45,687 nt of DNA from Cyanobacteria bacterium J069. GTDB taxonomy: Bacteria; Cyanobacteriota; Cyanobacteriia; Elainellales; Elainellaceae. Shown here one piece after another: positions 10,101-16,952 of this stretch. Every line of letters starts with the position of its first letter. The first letter of the stretch is position 1. Under the pieces are notes generated by a model. That model had not been told where the DNA came from, made no database searches, and saw only the letters and a program-made list of their open reading frames with translations. The position numbers and the translations under genes are program-made. Where the stretch lies: the NCBI GenBank assembly GCA_003695655.1, contig RFIF01000535.1, positions 1 to 45,687 on the forward strand, written 5' to 3'.

Positions 10101-10170
10101 GTTGGGCATTCCGCTCCAGGCGGAGTGCGAGGCGTTGCTGTCAGAGTTGGAAAAGGGCGACAGTGAATGA
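7129..10170 (+). CDS. TIR-STAND NTPase-TPR protein
   Basis: 1013 residues in three parts. (1) TIR domain, residues ~10-155: FVSYSHRDEALKDELIVHL opens it, and Glu87 in SDYCYDLEM sits where NAD-cleaving bacterial TIRs have their catalytic Glu. (2) STAND-type NTPase, ~185-560: Walker A GMTGIGKT at 215-222, Walker-B-like LQIDSLE with Asp301, an LLLTSQD sensor strand, and GHPLVL at 403-408 as in NB-ARC GLPLAL, then a winged-helix-like part. (3) About nine 40-residue TPRs, 645-1005, with consensus LGQYERAIDFHQQYLSIARE. GTG start at 7129 or ATG at 7135. The stop overlaps the hicA ATG (ATGA). Family knowledge: TPRs sense a ligand, STAND oligomerises, TIR acts as effector. A defence role is inferred, not shown. 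Confidence 0.9.
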   Translation: MSMPPDASAPLTLFVSYSHRDEALKDELIVHLANLKRQGKIAAWQDRDIEAGTEWDAEIKQQLESAEIILLLITPRFLASDYCYDLEMQRAVQRHNEGTARVIPIILKPCDWQGSPFSKLQVLPKDAKAVTQWPDQDEAFLNVVQGIRRAVESLHAKKHLGATPDSANAADVAPPQPLTPQFSTYNPATFTGREAETADLTQVLVGSCRILAIVGMTGIGKTALAERVIASLIETTDAATLPYIRFSLDDRSLTPDFSSSGAALLRTLGEEPTLADQQDPANLLAHLFRRLQSHPCRLQIDSLERLLRGNEQEGWSEFCDPLWLDLLHQFLAAADTRSQLLLTSQDIPADLDTVASRYPQFWHCEALQGLSAAEQLELFAKLGLPQDAAAQETLRQIGQFYDGHPLVLQVMAEEMRQPPFSENVARYWQHYAAEFAASSTAPAAAGNKLDRSRLFRRRVRQRVEQSIQRLPDPARQMLCASAVFRRPVPTEFWHAMLPDGDPYAAFDTLQDGHLVEYAPSEGDTLLIRQHNLIRAVAYALLKADPATWEAAERKAADLWLTNYEPAPNAERLETVRGYLEAFDHYCEVSDWEQASEIYTCQLVSTNQALHWQLLMWGYYKELIEVSRRLVNRIASQTKRLCLNRIGNSYSNLGNVERAIDYYQQALQFARETGDRQGEGRVLGDLGNAYDNLGEYEQAIDFHQQYLTIAREIGDRRSEGNALGDLGNAYSHLGQHERAIDFYQQSLSIAREISNRHGEGVALGNLGVAHRNLGQYERASNFHQQYLSIAREIGDRRGEGIALCHLGIAHHILGQYEQAIDLYQQYLSIAREIGDRQGEGSALGCLGIAHKSLGQYERAIDLYQQYLSIAREIGDRQGEGNALGNLGNAYDSLGQYERAIDFHQQSLSIAQEIGDRRGEGAALVNMGETQLKLEQYAESLTNNQAALEIFREIGDRANEAEALKNLAEVHQALGEGAVARHYGEQALALATELGIPLQAECEALLSELEKGDSE
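9061..10020 (+). repeat. 120-bp coding repeats (TPR array) with HIP1 in register
   Basis: The TPR part of the TIR-STAND gene consists of 120-bp units that are very similar at nucleotide level, especially 9241-9900. Each unit contains a GGCGATCGCC or a one- or two-base variant exactly 120 bases apart (perfect at 9145, 9265, 9505 and 9625; variants at 9385, 9745, 9865 and 9985), encoding the conserved Gly-Asp-Arg of the TPR turn. Such an array can gain or lose units by recombination. Confidence 0.9.
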
Positions 10171-10433
10171 GCCAGCGAGACAAACTACTGATCAAAATTT
10201 TGCTGGGAACTGCGGATGCCAATATTCCTTTTGAATCGCTGTGTCAATTGCTGCGTACTCTTGGTTTTGATGAACGAATACGCGGGAGTCACCATATTTT
10301 CTCCAAATCAGGGGTTGAAGAGATTCTCAACCTTCAGCCAAAACAGGGAAAAGCCAAAGCCTATCAGGTGAAACAAGTTCGCACTGTAATCTTGAAATAT
10401 CAGCTTGGAGGGGACGATGGAAATTCGCTATGA
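10167..10433 (+). CDS. hicA: HicA-family mRNA interferase toxin
   Basis: 88 residues. HicA toxins are small dsRNA-binding-fold ribonucleases that cleave mRNA and are held in check by HicB. The central His42 in RGSHHIFSK is the family's catalytic position, followed by the NLQPKQGKAKAYQVKQVR segment that matches the HicA end of the fold. The start ATG overlaps the TGA of the TIR-STAND-TPR gene (ATGA), which implies translational coupling. hicB begins 17 bases inside its 3' end. This hicA-hicB order is usual. The protein appears full length, so the toxin may be active. Confidence 0.9.
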   Translation: MSQRDKLLIKILLGTADANIPFESLCQLLRTLGFDERIRGSHHIFSKSGVEEILNLQPKQGKAKAYQVKQVRTVILKYQLGGDDGNSL

Positions 10434-10629
10434 ACTGATTATTTATTGGAGCGAAGACGATCAGGCATTCATTGTCGAAGTGCCCGAACTTGCAGGCTGC
10501 GCTGCTGATGGTGCAACCTATCAGGAAGCGGTACAGAATGTCGAAGTTGTGATTCAGGAATGGATGGAGACTGCGAAGGAATTGGGCAGACCCATCCCCG
10601 AACCCAAAGGGAGGCTGATGTTTGCTTAA
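10417..10629 (+). CDS. hicB: HicB-family antitoxin
   Basis: 70 residues: a partial RNase H-like fold of the HicB type (YWSEDDQAFIVEVPELAGC, then DGATYQEAVQNVEVVIQEWMETA). It neutralises HicA. I choose the ATG at 10417 because a strong ribosome site (GGAGGGG, 10407-10413) precedes it; the TTG at 10405 would place the start before that site. No C-terminal DNA-binding domain is present, so it is the short, non-HTH kind and may not autoregulate as a classical repressor. It overlaps hicA by 17 bases. Confidence 0.9.
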   Translation: MEIRYELIIYWSEDDQAFIVEVPELAGCAADGATYQEAVQNVEVVIQEWMETAKELGRPIPEPKGRLMFA

Positions 10630-10852
10630 TGCCACACTATCCACTCTTTTGACAGAGCTAGGGGAAGAATGCGAGAAATTCGTGTTTCTCCTTAGTCAGC
10701 TCAAACTTGCCAACTTAACTAATGACCAAAAAGGCGATATTCTCGCTGAACTTACAGGTTCAGTGAGCCACCTTCATGTGCATACAGAGAACCTTTCAGA
10801 ACTGATTGAGGACGAAATTCTAATACTCCCTGATGAGCCAGACAGTTATTAG
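10622..10852 (+). CDS. Small acidic protein after hicAB, unknown
   Basis: 76 residues, acidic, predicted mostly helical (LTELGEECEKFVFLLSQLK, then a second helix with LTGSVSHLHVHTENLSELIE). I do not recognise a named family. The only plausible start is TTG at 10622, overlapping the hicB end by 8 bases, which implies coupled translation. No later Met is available. The His-x-His pair in the middle is conspicuous. It lies between hicB and the decayed TPR fragment, so it seems to be part of the same module. It could be an accessory or chaperone of the toxin-antitoxin pair, or an unrelated passenger. Confidence 0.6.
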   Translation: MLNATLSTLLTELGEECEKFVFLLSQLKLANLTNDQKGDILAELTGSVSHLHVHTENLSELIEDEILILPDEPDSY

Positions 10853-10990
10853 TTATTGGCGATCGCTAGGGTTAAGGCAATACTCTAGTACGGTGAGCAG
10901 GCGTTGGCGCTGGTGATGGAGTTAGGCATTCCGCTCAAAGCCGAGTGCGAGGCGTTGCTGTCAGAATTAGACCAAGATCACAAATCATGA
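10853..10990 (+). pseudogene. Decayed duplicate of TIR-STAND-TPR 3' end
   Basis: From about 10855 the DNA matches a TPR-unit turn (TTGGCGATCGCTAGGGTTAAGGC), then jumps straight to the C-terminal end of the TIR-STAND gene: 10889-10972 copies 10069-10152 (tacggtgagcaggcgttggcg onward) with about ten differences, and ends with its own TGA at 10988-10990. It encodes a relic YGEQALALVMELGIPLKAE. It is a second, internally deleted copy of the last TPRs, 820 bases downstream of the original. hicAB and the 76-residue ORF are therefore bracketed by direct repeats. No start codon or intact domain remains. Confidence 0.85.
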
Positions 10991-11007
10991 AGGAGAACTT
11001 TTCACCC

Positions 11008-11206
11008 ATGCGTGGTGTTCAATTCGTTGTGGATGAAGATGGTGAAAAAACGGCCGTTCTGCTGGATTTACGCGAATGGGGAAGAACTTTGGGAAGATTT
11101 TTATGACGTTTTAGTCTCCCACTCCAAGGCAAAGGAGAAATCAGACAGTTGGGCAGAACTAGAATCTGAATTGGATGCGGAACGCCCCAACCATGGCTCA
11201 GTATGA
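11008..11206 (+). pseudogene. Frameshifted type II antitoxin (partner of RelE-like toxin)
   Basis: One frame from ATG 11008 (or 10987) gives MRGVQFVVDEDGEKTAVLLD and continues to LREWG, then fails at a stop near 11106. The next frame continues naturally with EELWEDFYDVLVSHSKAKE and ends at 11206. Removing one G from the GGGG run at 11078-11081 joins both halves into one uninterrupted antitoxin of about 65 residues with the usual FVVDE...KTAVLLDL...LWEDFYD layout. The gene is therefore broken by a single-base insertion, unless the base is a sequencing error. The toxin gene overlaps its 3' end, as in intact pairs. Confidence 0.75.
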
Positions 11207-11384
11207 GATTCAGTCCAAAACATTGGCAGCCAAAGAGTTTCGTAAACTTCCTCAAGACATTAAATCTCGCATTTGTAAGGCCATTAATGCTCTTAAAACA
11301 ACTCTCGCCCAGTCGGAAAACAAAAAAGCCGGGAGTTCCTACATGGGGATTCCCAGCTTTGCTGAATGGATTCAGTTTATCTAA
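11193..11384 (+). pseudogene. Truncated RelE/ParE-type toxin
   Basis: ATG 11193 gives MAQYEIQSKTLAAKEFRKLP, then QDIKSRICKAINAL, the N-terminal half of a RelE-superfamily toxin. After residue ~33 the frame is lost: in the -1 frame the expected NSRPVGKQKSRE follows (codons from 11100), the counterpart of the family's NPRPxGxKKL. The C-terminal beta-sheet with the catalytic residues (normally YRIRVGDYRIxYE) is absent altogether, so the locus is dead by frameshift plus 3' loss. The open frame ends in unrelated residues at 11384. It overlaps the antitoxin by 14 bases. Confidence 0.7.
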
Positions 11385-11387
11385 ACG

Positions 11388-11420
11388 GCTCAGGCTGTCG
11401 AGATGAGGTCAAGCCTGAGC
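11388..11420. terminator. Perfect 9-bp stem-loop after the toxin relic
   Basis: GCTCAGGCT (11388-11396) pairs with AGCCTGAGC (11412-11420) across a 15-base loop. No T run follows, so it could be a bidirectional terminator remnant or the end of a small repeat or element. It marks the right edge of the accessory island. Confidence 0.4.
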
Positions 11421-11649
11421 GCAAATCAGTCTGCTAGTTTGGTTTCGGTAGCAACATCTAGCCGATGTGTTCCACAGCCTTGTTGCTCACACTGGACAGG
11501 GCTGGTTGCGGCAAGGCCGCTCTAGCCGGAGTCCATTATTTTTAAGCGTGCGTACCAATGAGCGCGCGTACCAAAAGGGGCTTTCCAAACTGCATTTATA
11601 TTATATAGAGGCCATGCAGGCCAATAAAACAGCGTGGCGTCCTCTTACG
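11421..11649. other. Intergenic, possible element relic
   Basis: No gene is supported. Direct repeats of the type GCGTGCGTACCAA / GCGCGCGTACCAA lie at 11547-11575. A minus-strand open stretch without start (11465-11543) encodes about 25 residues and could be a transposase tail, but I cannot recognise it. Confidence 0.3.
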
Positions 11650-12906
11650 CTAGCGCGAGGCCGTGCGGCTCCGCCCCACAACCTCCAGGCTGACGGGTGC
11701 CACACCGCTGCCCATCATGCCAATCACGCGGGCTGCCCCCGCCGACAGGTCAATCACCCGACCGCGCGAGAAGGGACCCCGGTCGTTAATTCGCACAACG
11801 ACCGATTGCCCCGTGTTGAGGTTAGTCACCCGTACCTGAGTGCCAAAGGGGAGATAGCGATGGGCAGCGGTCAGCGCGTTTTGGTTAAACACTTCACCAC
11901 TGGCGCTGCGGTTGCCGTGGAATCCTGGGCCATACCAGGACGCCATCCCCGACGCTACTCTAGTGCCCCCAGAGCCTTGGGCTGGAGACACCGACACGCG
12001 CACAACCGGACGGGGACGGTCTTGAATATCTTGTAGCGGTGGAGCGCTTCCCAGTAGTCGCCGCAGGCGGTTTGTCGCCTGCAACGCATCTTCGGCAGGA
12101 TTGCGAGTTGTATCTGGAAGGATGGTGTCAGGACTCATCTCAATCAATTCTTCGCTGCCGACTTGGATGACGTAGCGCTCTCGCTGAGCATCCCAGCGGA
12201 CGGTAATCGTTTCGGCGTTGGTGCCATCCCGGTGGAGCTGGCGTAATCGAGCGGCGATCGCCCCGGCTCGCTGCATCGGATCAGCAGGAGATTCACCAGT
12301 CGCACCAGGGCTTGAAGTTGCACCAGGGCTTGAATCTGGCTGTCCGGGCACCACCGCAGACGCATCTGCTTCGGGTGGAGTTGGGCGCTTGACCGCTTCT
12401 GATTCGTCGGACGAAGCAGGCTCAACCGTGCCACCGGGGGCGGTCGTCGCAGGGACAGGCGGAAGATCGGTCTGGGTGACGGCACCCAAAAACGTGAAGA
12501 CAGGAATGCTCTGAATGCGGAGCGTGGCTGATGAGCGGTCGTTCACCACATGCGGAATGATGCTGACCGTCAGGTCTTCAGCGAGGTCTGTTTCTTCCTG
12601 ATCTTGGTACTCGCCCACTTTCCGAACTTCGCCGAGGGCGGCGATGACGCGGGTAGTGGACGGGGTTTCCGAAACGACACCTGGCTGAGCTGTATCTGCT
12701 TCTGAGGGGTTGCCTGGAGGAGCAGAGATTTGCGCAGCAGAAGTTGGCTCGGTCGAGTTGTCCAGGTTGGGAACATTTGCCTGGGGAACCTCGTCACCCT
12801 CGCTAGCTAGGTCTGTCTTGACTTCTGCAAGTGCAGCAGGAACAGGTACTAGAGCTGTGAGCAGGAAGGCGGCAGTTGTAAAGCCGCTCCAAAGTTTCTG
12901 AGACAT
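11650..12906 (-). CDS. rlpA: RlpA-like septal/peptidoglycan-associated protein
   Basis: About 418 residues from the ATG at 12904-12906, which begins a clear signal peptide ([20 protein letters not shown], Ala-rich cleavage region after it). Upstream in-frame Met codons would put about 50 extra residues before the signal, so I reject them. A long Pro/Ser/Thr/Ala-rich low-complexity stretch fills the middle. The last ~100 residues are a double-psi beta-barrel of the RlpA type: [13 protein letters not shown], then [17 protein letters not shown] and [16 protein letters not shown]. The NDRGP and ASWYG motifs define the family, which includes lytic transglycosylases acting on naked glycan strands. 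No lipobox Cys is seen after the signal and no SPOR domain is present, so localisation differs from E. coli RlpA. Confidence 0.88.
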   Translation of the reverse strand: MSQKLWSGFTTAAFLLTALVPVPAALAEVKTDLASEGDEVPQANVPNLDNSTEPTSAAQISAPPGNPSEADTAQPGVVSETPSTTRVIAALGEVRKVGEYQDQEETDLAEDLTVSIIPHVVNDRSSATLRIQSIPVFTFLGAVTQTDLPPVPATTAPGGTVEPASSDESEAVKRPTPPEADASAVVPGQPDSSPGATSSPGATGESPADPMQRAGAIAARLRQLHRDGTNAETITVRWDAQRERYVIQVGSEELIEMSPDTILPDTTRNPAEDALQATNRLRRLLGSAPPLQDIQDRPRPVVRVSVSPAQGSGGTRVASGMASWYGPGFHGNRSASGEVFNQNALTAAHRYLPFGTQVRVTNLNTGQSVVVRINDRGPFSRGRVIDLSAGAARVIGMMGSGVAPVSLEVVGRSRTASR

Positions 12907-13751
12907 ACACTCCATAGTGAAGGACATTGTGAGCCGAGACTGTGAATCAGAGGAGCGATGGCTATCGTCGCAGACGCACGCTGCAAGCCACCCCAACCTC
13001 AAACCCATCGGGCTGATGTAGCCAAGCCGGGTCTTAGAGAGATTCAACTGGAGCAATGATCCCCAGAGCAGAAAATAAAGGTTCCACCAAAAGGTAGACA
13101 GCCTTTTTATCAGCTCAGCAAAAACCTGCTCAACTCGTACTCATTTCGTGTTCAACTTATGGCTGTGGAACTGACTTACACTAACACATGAAATTTTTCC
13201 TGGGGATCAGGGTGCTTGGGCAAGCATGAAAAACTTTACACAAGCTTCATACGGACTTGCCGGCTAAATCCTTTTCCCCAGGAGTATTTGAGCGTTTATT
13301 CGCGCAAACTTACTTCATGGAAACTTTACATAAATTTCGTTTTCCTTAGAATTTTCTTTCGTCAGCTCCAATTCTTTAATCTTCAAGTAGCCGCCAAAGT
13401 CTGGGGATCGCAAATTTGAAAGCTGAATTATGTTGAGGGAGAAGCAAAAGGGCAGAGATAGCTTCTCTCGTCATCGTCGATCAATTTTGACAAACGACCT
13501 GAAGTGCTTATTAGTCAATATATTGAGACGTATTGAGACGCTAAACCCTGACTTTTTAGCTTGACTTGCGAACTTTAGACTTTCAAGCCTTGACTTTTAG
13601 ACACAAGTGTCCCGTCTTGACCTAAATTTTTCTGAGCACGATTTTTTCTGAACGTAGCTGAGGCGATCTTCTAAGGGCAATCTTTTGAGTCAATCCGGCA
13701 ACTTTATCCGATATCAAAAGATTAAAGCTATCATACGATAGTATCACATTA
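12907..13751. other. 845-base intergenic region, rlpA / ABC exporter
   Basis: A long AT-rich divergent spacer. It contains a short direct repeat (TATTGAGACG twice at about 13519-13541) and several gactttt/cttgac motifs at 13545-13610. A 67-codon open frame at 13216-13419 has no homology I recognise and no good ribosome site, so I do not call it. Promoters for both flanking genes should lie here, but none is decisive. Confidence 0.4.
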
Positions 13752-15617
13752 ATGGGTGACATGCCAAAACGTGCAAAATCTCTGCCGCGAAATTCTGTAA
13801 AGCCCTCACCGCGCGATCGCTTTTGGGCTGTGGTTGCCAACACACCACGCCTGGTTCAGCTAGTCTGGCAAGCAGCGCCGGGGCTATTGCTCCTGCAACT
13901 GGGGATTACGCTGGGCAGCGCCCTGATTCCTGTGGCCCAGCTTTACATCAGCAAGCTAATTGTGGATCAGGTGGTGCTGGAACTGGCACAACCCGGCGTA
14001 GACTGGAGCGTGCTCAGCCGACTTGTAGCCTTGGGGCTGGGCATTACGCTCGTGCAAGTGGGACTCAACCAGACTGAAACCTATACCACCCAAGTCTTAA
14101 ACGATCGCTTTACGCTTTATGCCAACCAGCTCTTGCTCAAGCAGGCGATTCGCCTTGACCTGGCTCATTATGAGCTGCCAGAGTTTTACGATACGCTCAA
14201 CCGCGCCCAGCAGAGCGGCAGCGCCTACCCGGTGCGGGTGTTTGAAACCCTCATCGACCTCGCGGGTCAGGTCATCACCTTTACGGGTCTGCTGTCACTG
14301 CTGGTGGCGTTTAACCCATTACTGCTGCTGCTGCTAGTGCTGACCTCGATGCCAGCGCTCTGGGTCGGCATTCGCTTTTCGGGAGTGCGGTTTTGGATGA
14401 AGCGCCGCCAAACTGAGAGCGGCCGTCTAGCGGAATATTTGCAGGAAGTGCTGACCACGCAGGAATTTGTCAAAGAGGTGCGGCTATTTAACCTGGGAGA
14501 CTACCTGCTGCGGCAGTGGCAAGATATCCGCCTCCAGTTCAACCGAGAAATGGCTGAAGTGATAGCGCGCAATGCGTGGCTGCGCTTTGGCGTGGGGCTG
14601 ATTGCCAATCTCGGCTTTTATGCTGCCTATGCCTGGGTAATTGTGCGGACGGTGCAAGGGGCGATTTCCCTCGGCGACCTGACGATGTATTCCGGCGCGT
14701 TTCAGCAGGCGCAGGGGCTGATTCAGGGCATTTTGTTTCAAATTGCGCTGGTGTATGAGTTTAATCTTTATGTGTCGCAATATTTTGAGTTTTTGAACCT
14801 GGAGCCTCAGGTCGTGACTCCGCCTGCGCCAATCGCCTTTCCCAGCCCGATGCGGCGTGGACTGGAACTGCGGGACGTGCACTTTCGCTATCCGGGGGCC
14901 AGTGAGCCAACGCTACGTGGAATTAACCTGACGGTGAAACCCGGCGAGAGCATTGCCCTGGTGGGCATGAATGGCGCGGGCAAAACAACGCTGCTAAAGC
15001 TGCTGACCCGCTTCTATGATGTAGAGTCGGGAGAAATTACGATCGACGGTATTCCGCTGCCCGCCTTTGATTTGGAAGACTTGCGGCGGAATGTGGGCGT
15101 GGTGTTTCAGGACTTTTCGCGCTATCACCTCAGCGTGCAAGACAATATCGGCTTTGGCGACCTGCGCCACCGCGACAACCTGGCACAAATCGAACGGGCT
15201 GCCCAAAATGCCGGCGCAACGGGCGTGATTGCGGCGCTCGATCGGGGCTATGAAACAATTTTGGGCAAAACCTTTTCCGACAGTGCCGAACTTTCGGGCG
15301 GGCAGTGGCAGAAGCTGGGACTGGCGCGAGCGTTTATGACCCCGGCCCAAATCTTGATCCTGGACGAGCCGACTGCTGCCTTGGATGCGATCGCCGAATA
15401 TGACCTCTTCCAGCGCTTTCGCCAGCTCACCCAGGACAAAATGACCTTTCTGGTCAGCCACCGCTTTTCCACCGTGCGCATGGCCGACCGCATCGTGGTG
15501 CTAGAGCATGGGCAAATTGTGGAACTGGGCAGCCACGAAGACCTGATAGATCTGGGTGGAAAATATGCGGAGATGTTTCGGCTCCAGGCGTCGAGCTATG
15601 CGGGGGTTGGGGAGTGA
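13752..15617 (+). CDS. ABC transporter, fused permease-ATPase (exporter type)
   Basis: 621 residues forming a half-transporter that should work as a dimer in the inner membrane. The N-terminal ~350 residues have about six hydrophobic segments (for example LLLLQLGITLGSALIPVAQL and LLSLLVAFNPLLLLLLVL). The ATPase follows: Walker A GMNGAGKT at 405-412, Q-loop Gln453, signature LSGGQ at 514-517 onward, Walker B ILILDEP at 534-540 and the switch His570. The charged N-terminal tail (MGDMPKRAKSLPRNS) is extra. The substrate cannot be inferred: neighbours are unrelated, and related proteins export lipids, peptides or drugs. Transcribed alone. Confidence 0.93.
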   Translation: MGDMPKRAKSLPRNSVKPSPRDRFWAVVANTPRLVQLVWQAAPGLLLLQLGITLGSALIPVAQLYISKLIVDQVVLELAQPGVDWSVLSRLVALGLGITLVQVGLNQTETYTTQVLNDRFTLYANQLLLKQAIRLDLAHYELPEFYDTLNRAQQSGSAYPVRVFETLIDLAGQVITFTGLLSLLVAFNPLLLLLLVLTSMPALWVGIRFSGVRFWMKRRQTESGRLAEYLQEVLTTQEFVKEVRLFNLGDYLLRQWQDIRLQFNREMAEVIARNAWLRFGVGLIANLGFYAAYAWVIVRTVQGAISLGDLTMYSGAFQQAQGLIQGILFQIALVYEFNLYVSQYFEFLNLEPQVVTPPAPIAFPSPMRRGLELRDVHFRYPGASEPTLRGINLTVKPGESIALVGMNGAGKTTLLKLLTRFYDVESGEITIDGIPLPAFDLEDLRRNVGVVFQDFSRYHLSVQDNIGFGDLRHRDNLAQIERAAQNAGATGVIAALDRGYETILGKTFSDSAELSGGQWQKLGLARAFMTPAQILILDEPTAALDAIAEYDLFQRFRQLTQDKMTFLVSHRFSTVRMADRIVVLEHGQIVELGSHEDLIDLGGKYAEMFRLQASSYAGVGE

Positions 15618-15712
15618 TGGAGTGATGGACTGGTGGAGTGATGATGAGAGGGGGAGAGGGGGAGAAAGTGTGTCTAGCAAAACTCTGTCACCCCGTCGCC
15701 CCGTCATTCCGT
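15618..15712. repeat. Dispersed intergenic repeat, copy B
   Basis: 15632-15712 is close to the reverse complement of 3334-3412: the same purine/pyrimidine run (gagagggggagagggggaga), the same core around tctagcaaaactct, and the same GTGACGGGG-type units. Here it separates the ABC exporter from the convergent osmC-like gene and could act as a shared 3' end structure. Confidence 0.75.
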
Positions 15713-16101
15713 CACTCGACTAATCTCGTCTCGATCGCCAAACTGCCGCTGAGCAGCTTGTGAACCGGGCAGCGATCGCCAATTTCTTGGAGCCGCTGGC
15801 GCTGTTCGTTGGTGAGGTCGCCTTCTAGGGACAGCAGCGCGTTGACCCGATTGCCGTCTGGCGTTTTTTCCAGCGTCACATCGACGGAGATTTTGCTAAC
15901 GGGCCAGCCTTTCCGTTCGGCATACATCTGAATGGTCATAGTTTTACACGCGCCCAGACCCGCCAGCACATATTCCGTTGGCGTGGGGCCGGCGTCTGCA
16001 CCGCCCACTTCTACGGGTTCGTCGGCGGTTAGCTGAAATTGGCGAATGCCGATAGTTTGCTGATAATGTGAGCCAGTGGAAGCAACCCGAATGGGCAACA
16101 T
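15712..16101 (-). CDS. OsmC/Ohr-family protein
   Basis: About 129 residues from ATG 16099-16101 (MLPIRVASTG); an upstream in-frame ATG at 16152 would add 17 residues with no family match. OsmC proteins reduce organic hydroperoxides with two cysteines. Here these are the Cys in LAGLGACKTMTIQMYAERKG and the Cys in DRCPVHKLLSG. The sequence is nearer the YhfA/OsmC-like branch than classical Ohr. The start lies 56 bases downstream of the peroxiredoxin-like gene on the same strand, suggesting a shared transcript in oxidative stress defence. Electron donor unknown. Confidence 0.88.
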   Translation of the reverse strand: MLPIRVASTGSHYQQTIGIRQFQLTADEPVEVGGADAGPTPTEYVLAGLGACKTMTIQMYAERKGWPVSKISVDVTLEKTPDGNRVNALLSLEGDLTNEQRQRLQEIGDRCPVHKLLSGSLAIETRLVE

Positions 16102-16157
16102 GGTGACGCTCCTAAAGTGGTCTGAATCGGGACTGGGACTTCTTGCCGGCAATAGCG

Positions 16158-16952
16158 CTAGGGCGAATCAGGAGCAGGCTTGAGGTGGTGCTGGAGAAAC
16201 TGGAGCGGGTGGCTCATGGTTTCGGCAAAGCCCAGAATGGCGCGATCGCGGTGTTCGTATAACAATTCTCCCTGAGCGTTGAATAAGAAGGTGGCACCGC
16301 GCTGGGTGAGATAAGCGGAGTCGGGCACGTAGGTTTTCCAGTGGCTCAGCACTTCGCCCATGTTGCGCAGACGCAGAGTCGCCAGCTCAAACGGGCGCTG
16401 AAAGCCTTCTCCACCCGCCCAACGAAAGAAGGAACCCTTGAGGGGCGGCAGTGGTGGCGCTTGAATTTCGGCGTCGTTGGCGATGAGCTGGGGAGCGCGG
16501 CGATCGCCCCGATAGCCCCGAAACACCTCCGCCAGCGTGCCCGGACTGCCGATGCCTGCACACATTAGCAGCAGATTGAGCCAGCCATTTTGCCCCGGCG
16601 ACAGGCCAGGCAGCTTTAGCGACAGCCCCGAATAAAGTCCCAGCGACTGATGCAGAGCGGCCGTTGGGTCTACGAATAGCTGGTCTTCGGGAAACCCGGT
16701 GTAGCGGCAAAACTGCTGTCCGGAGGCGCGATCGCCAATCCCCACTGCCCGCACCGCCACGCCCGCTGCCTGAAGCTGCGCCGTCTCCCGCTGCAACCAC
16801 CAGGCATACTCCAGGCTGTCGAAATCGCCCAACTGCGGCCACAGCAGCACCAGTTGCCGCGTTGCCGACTCACAACCGCTGAGGATAGGCACCACCTCGC
16901 CATCGCGGACGCGCTCGCGGGTGGTCTGGCTGAGGTGGGAGTAGAGGGGCAT
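16158..16952 (-). CDS. Peroxiredoxin-like (AhpC/TSA-related) protein
   Basis: 264 residues with a thioredoxin-fold layout of the AhpC/TSA_2 (PRXL2-like) kind: VVPILSGCESATRQLVLLWP, YAWWLQRETAQLQAAGVAV, then VGIGDRASGQQFCRYTGFP and LFVDPTAALHQSLGLYSGL, and a C-terminal RGATFLFNAQGELLYEHRD strand pair. Where relatives have a CxxC or a peroxidatic Cys after the first strand, this protein reads PQLGDFDSLEYAWW with no Cys, so peroxidase activity is uncertain. It precedes the osmC-like gene on the same strand. The family name is supported by order and fold motifs; the reaction is not. Confidence 0.75.
   Translation of the reverse strand: MPLYSHLSQTTRERVRDGEVVPILSGCESATRQLVLLWPQLGDFDSLEYAWWLQRETAQLQAAGVAVRAVGIGDRASGQQFCRYTGFPEDQLFVDPTAALHQSLGLYSGLSLKLPGLSPGQNGWLNLLLMCAGIGSPGTLAEVFRGYRGDRRAPQLIANDAEIQAPPLPPLKGSFFRWAGGEGFQRPFELATLRLRNMGEVLSHWKTYVPDSAYLTQRGATFLFNAQGELLYEHRDRAILGFAETMSHPLQFLQHHLKPAPDSP

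Noticed and set aside
11467-12036. 189-codon plus-strand frame
   Set aside because: Most of it lies antisense to the conserved RlpA barrel; the RlpA frame on the minus strand explains the coding signal.
13216-13419. 67-codon frame in the rlpA-ABC spacer
   Set aside because: No recognised domain or ribosome site; the region is AT-rich, where such frames occur by chance.
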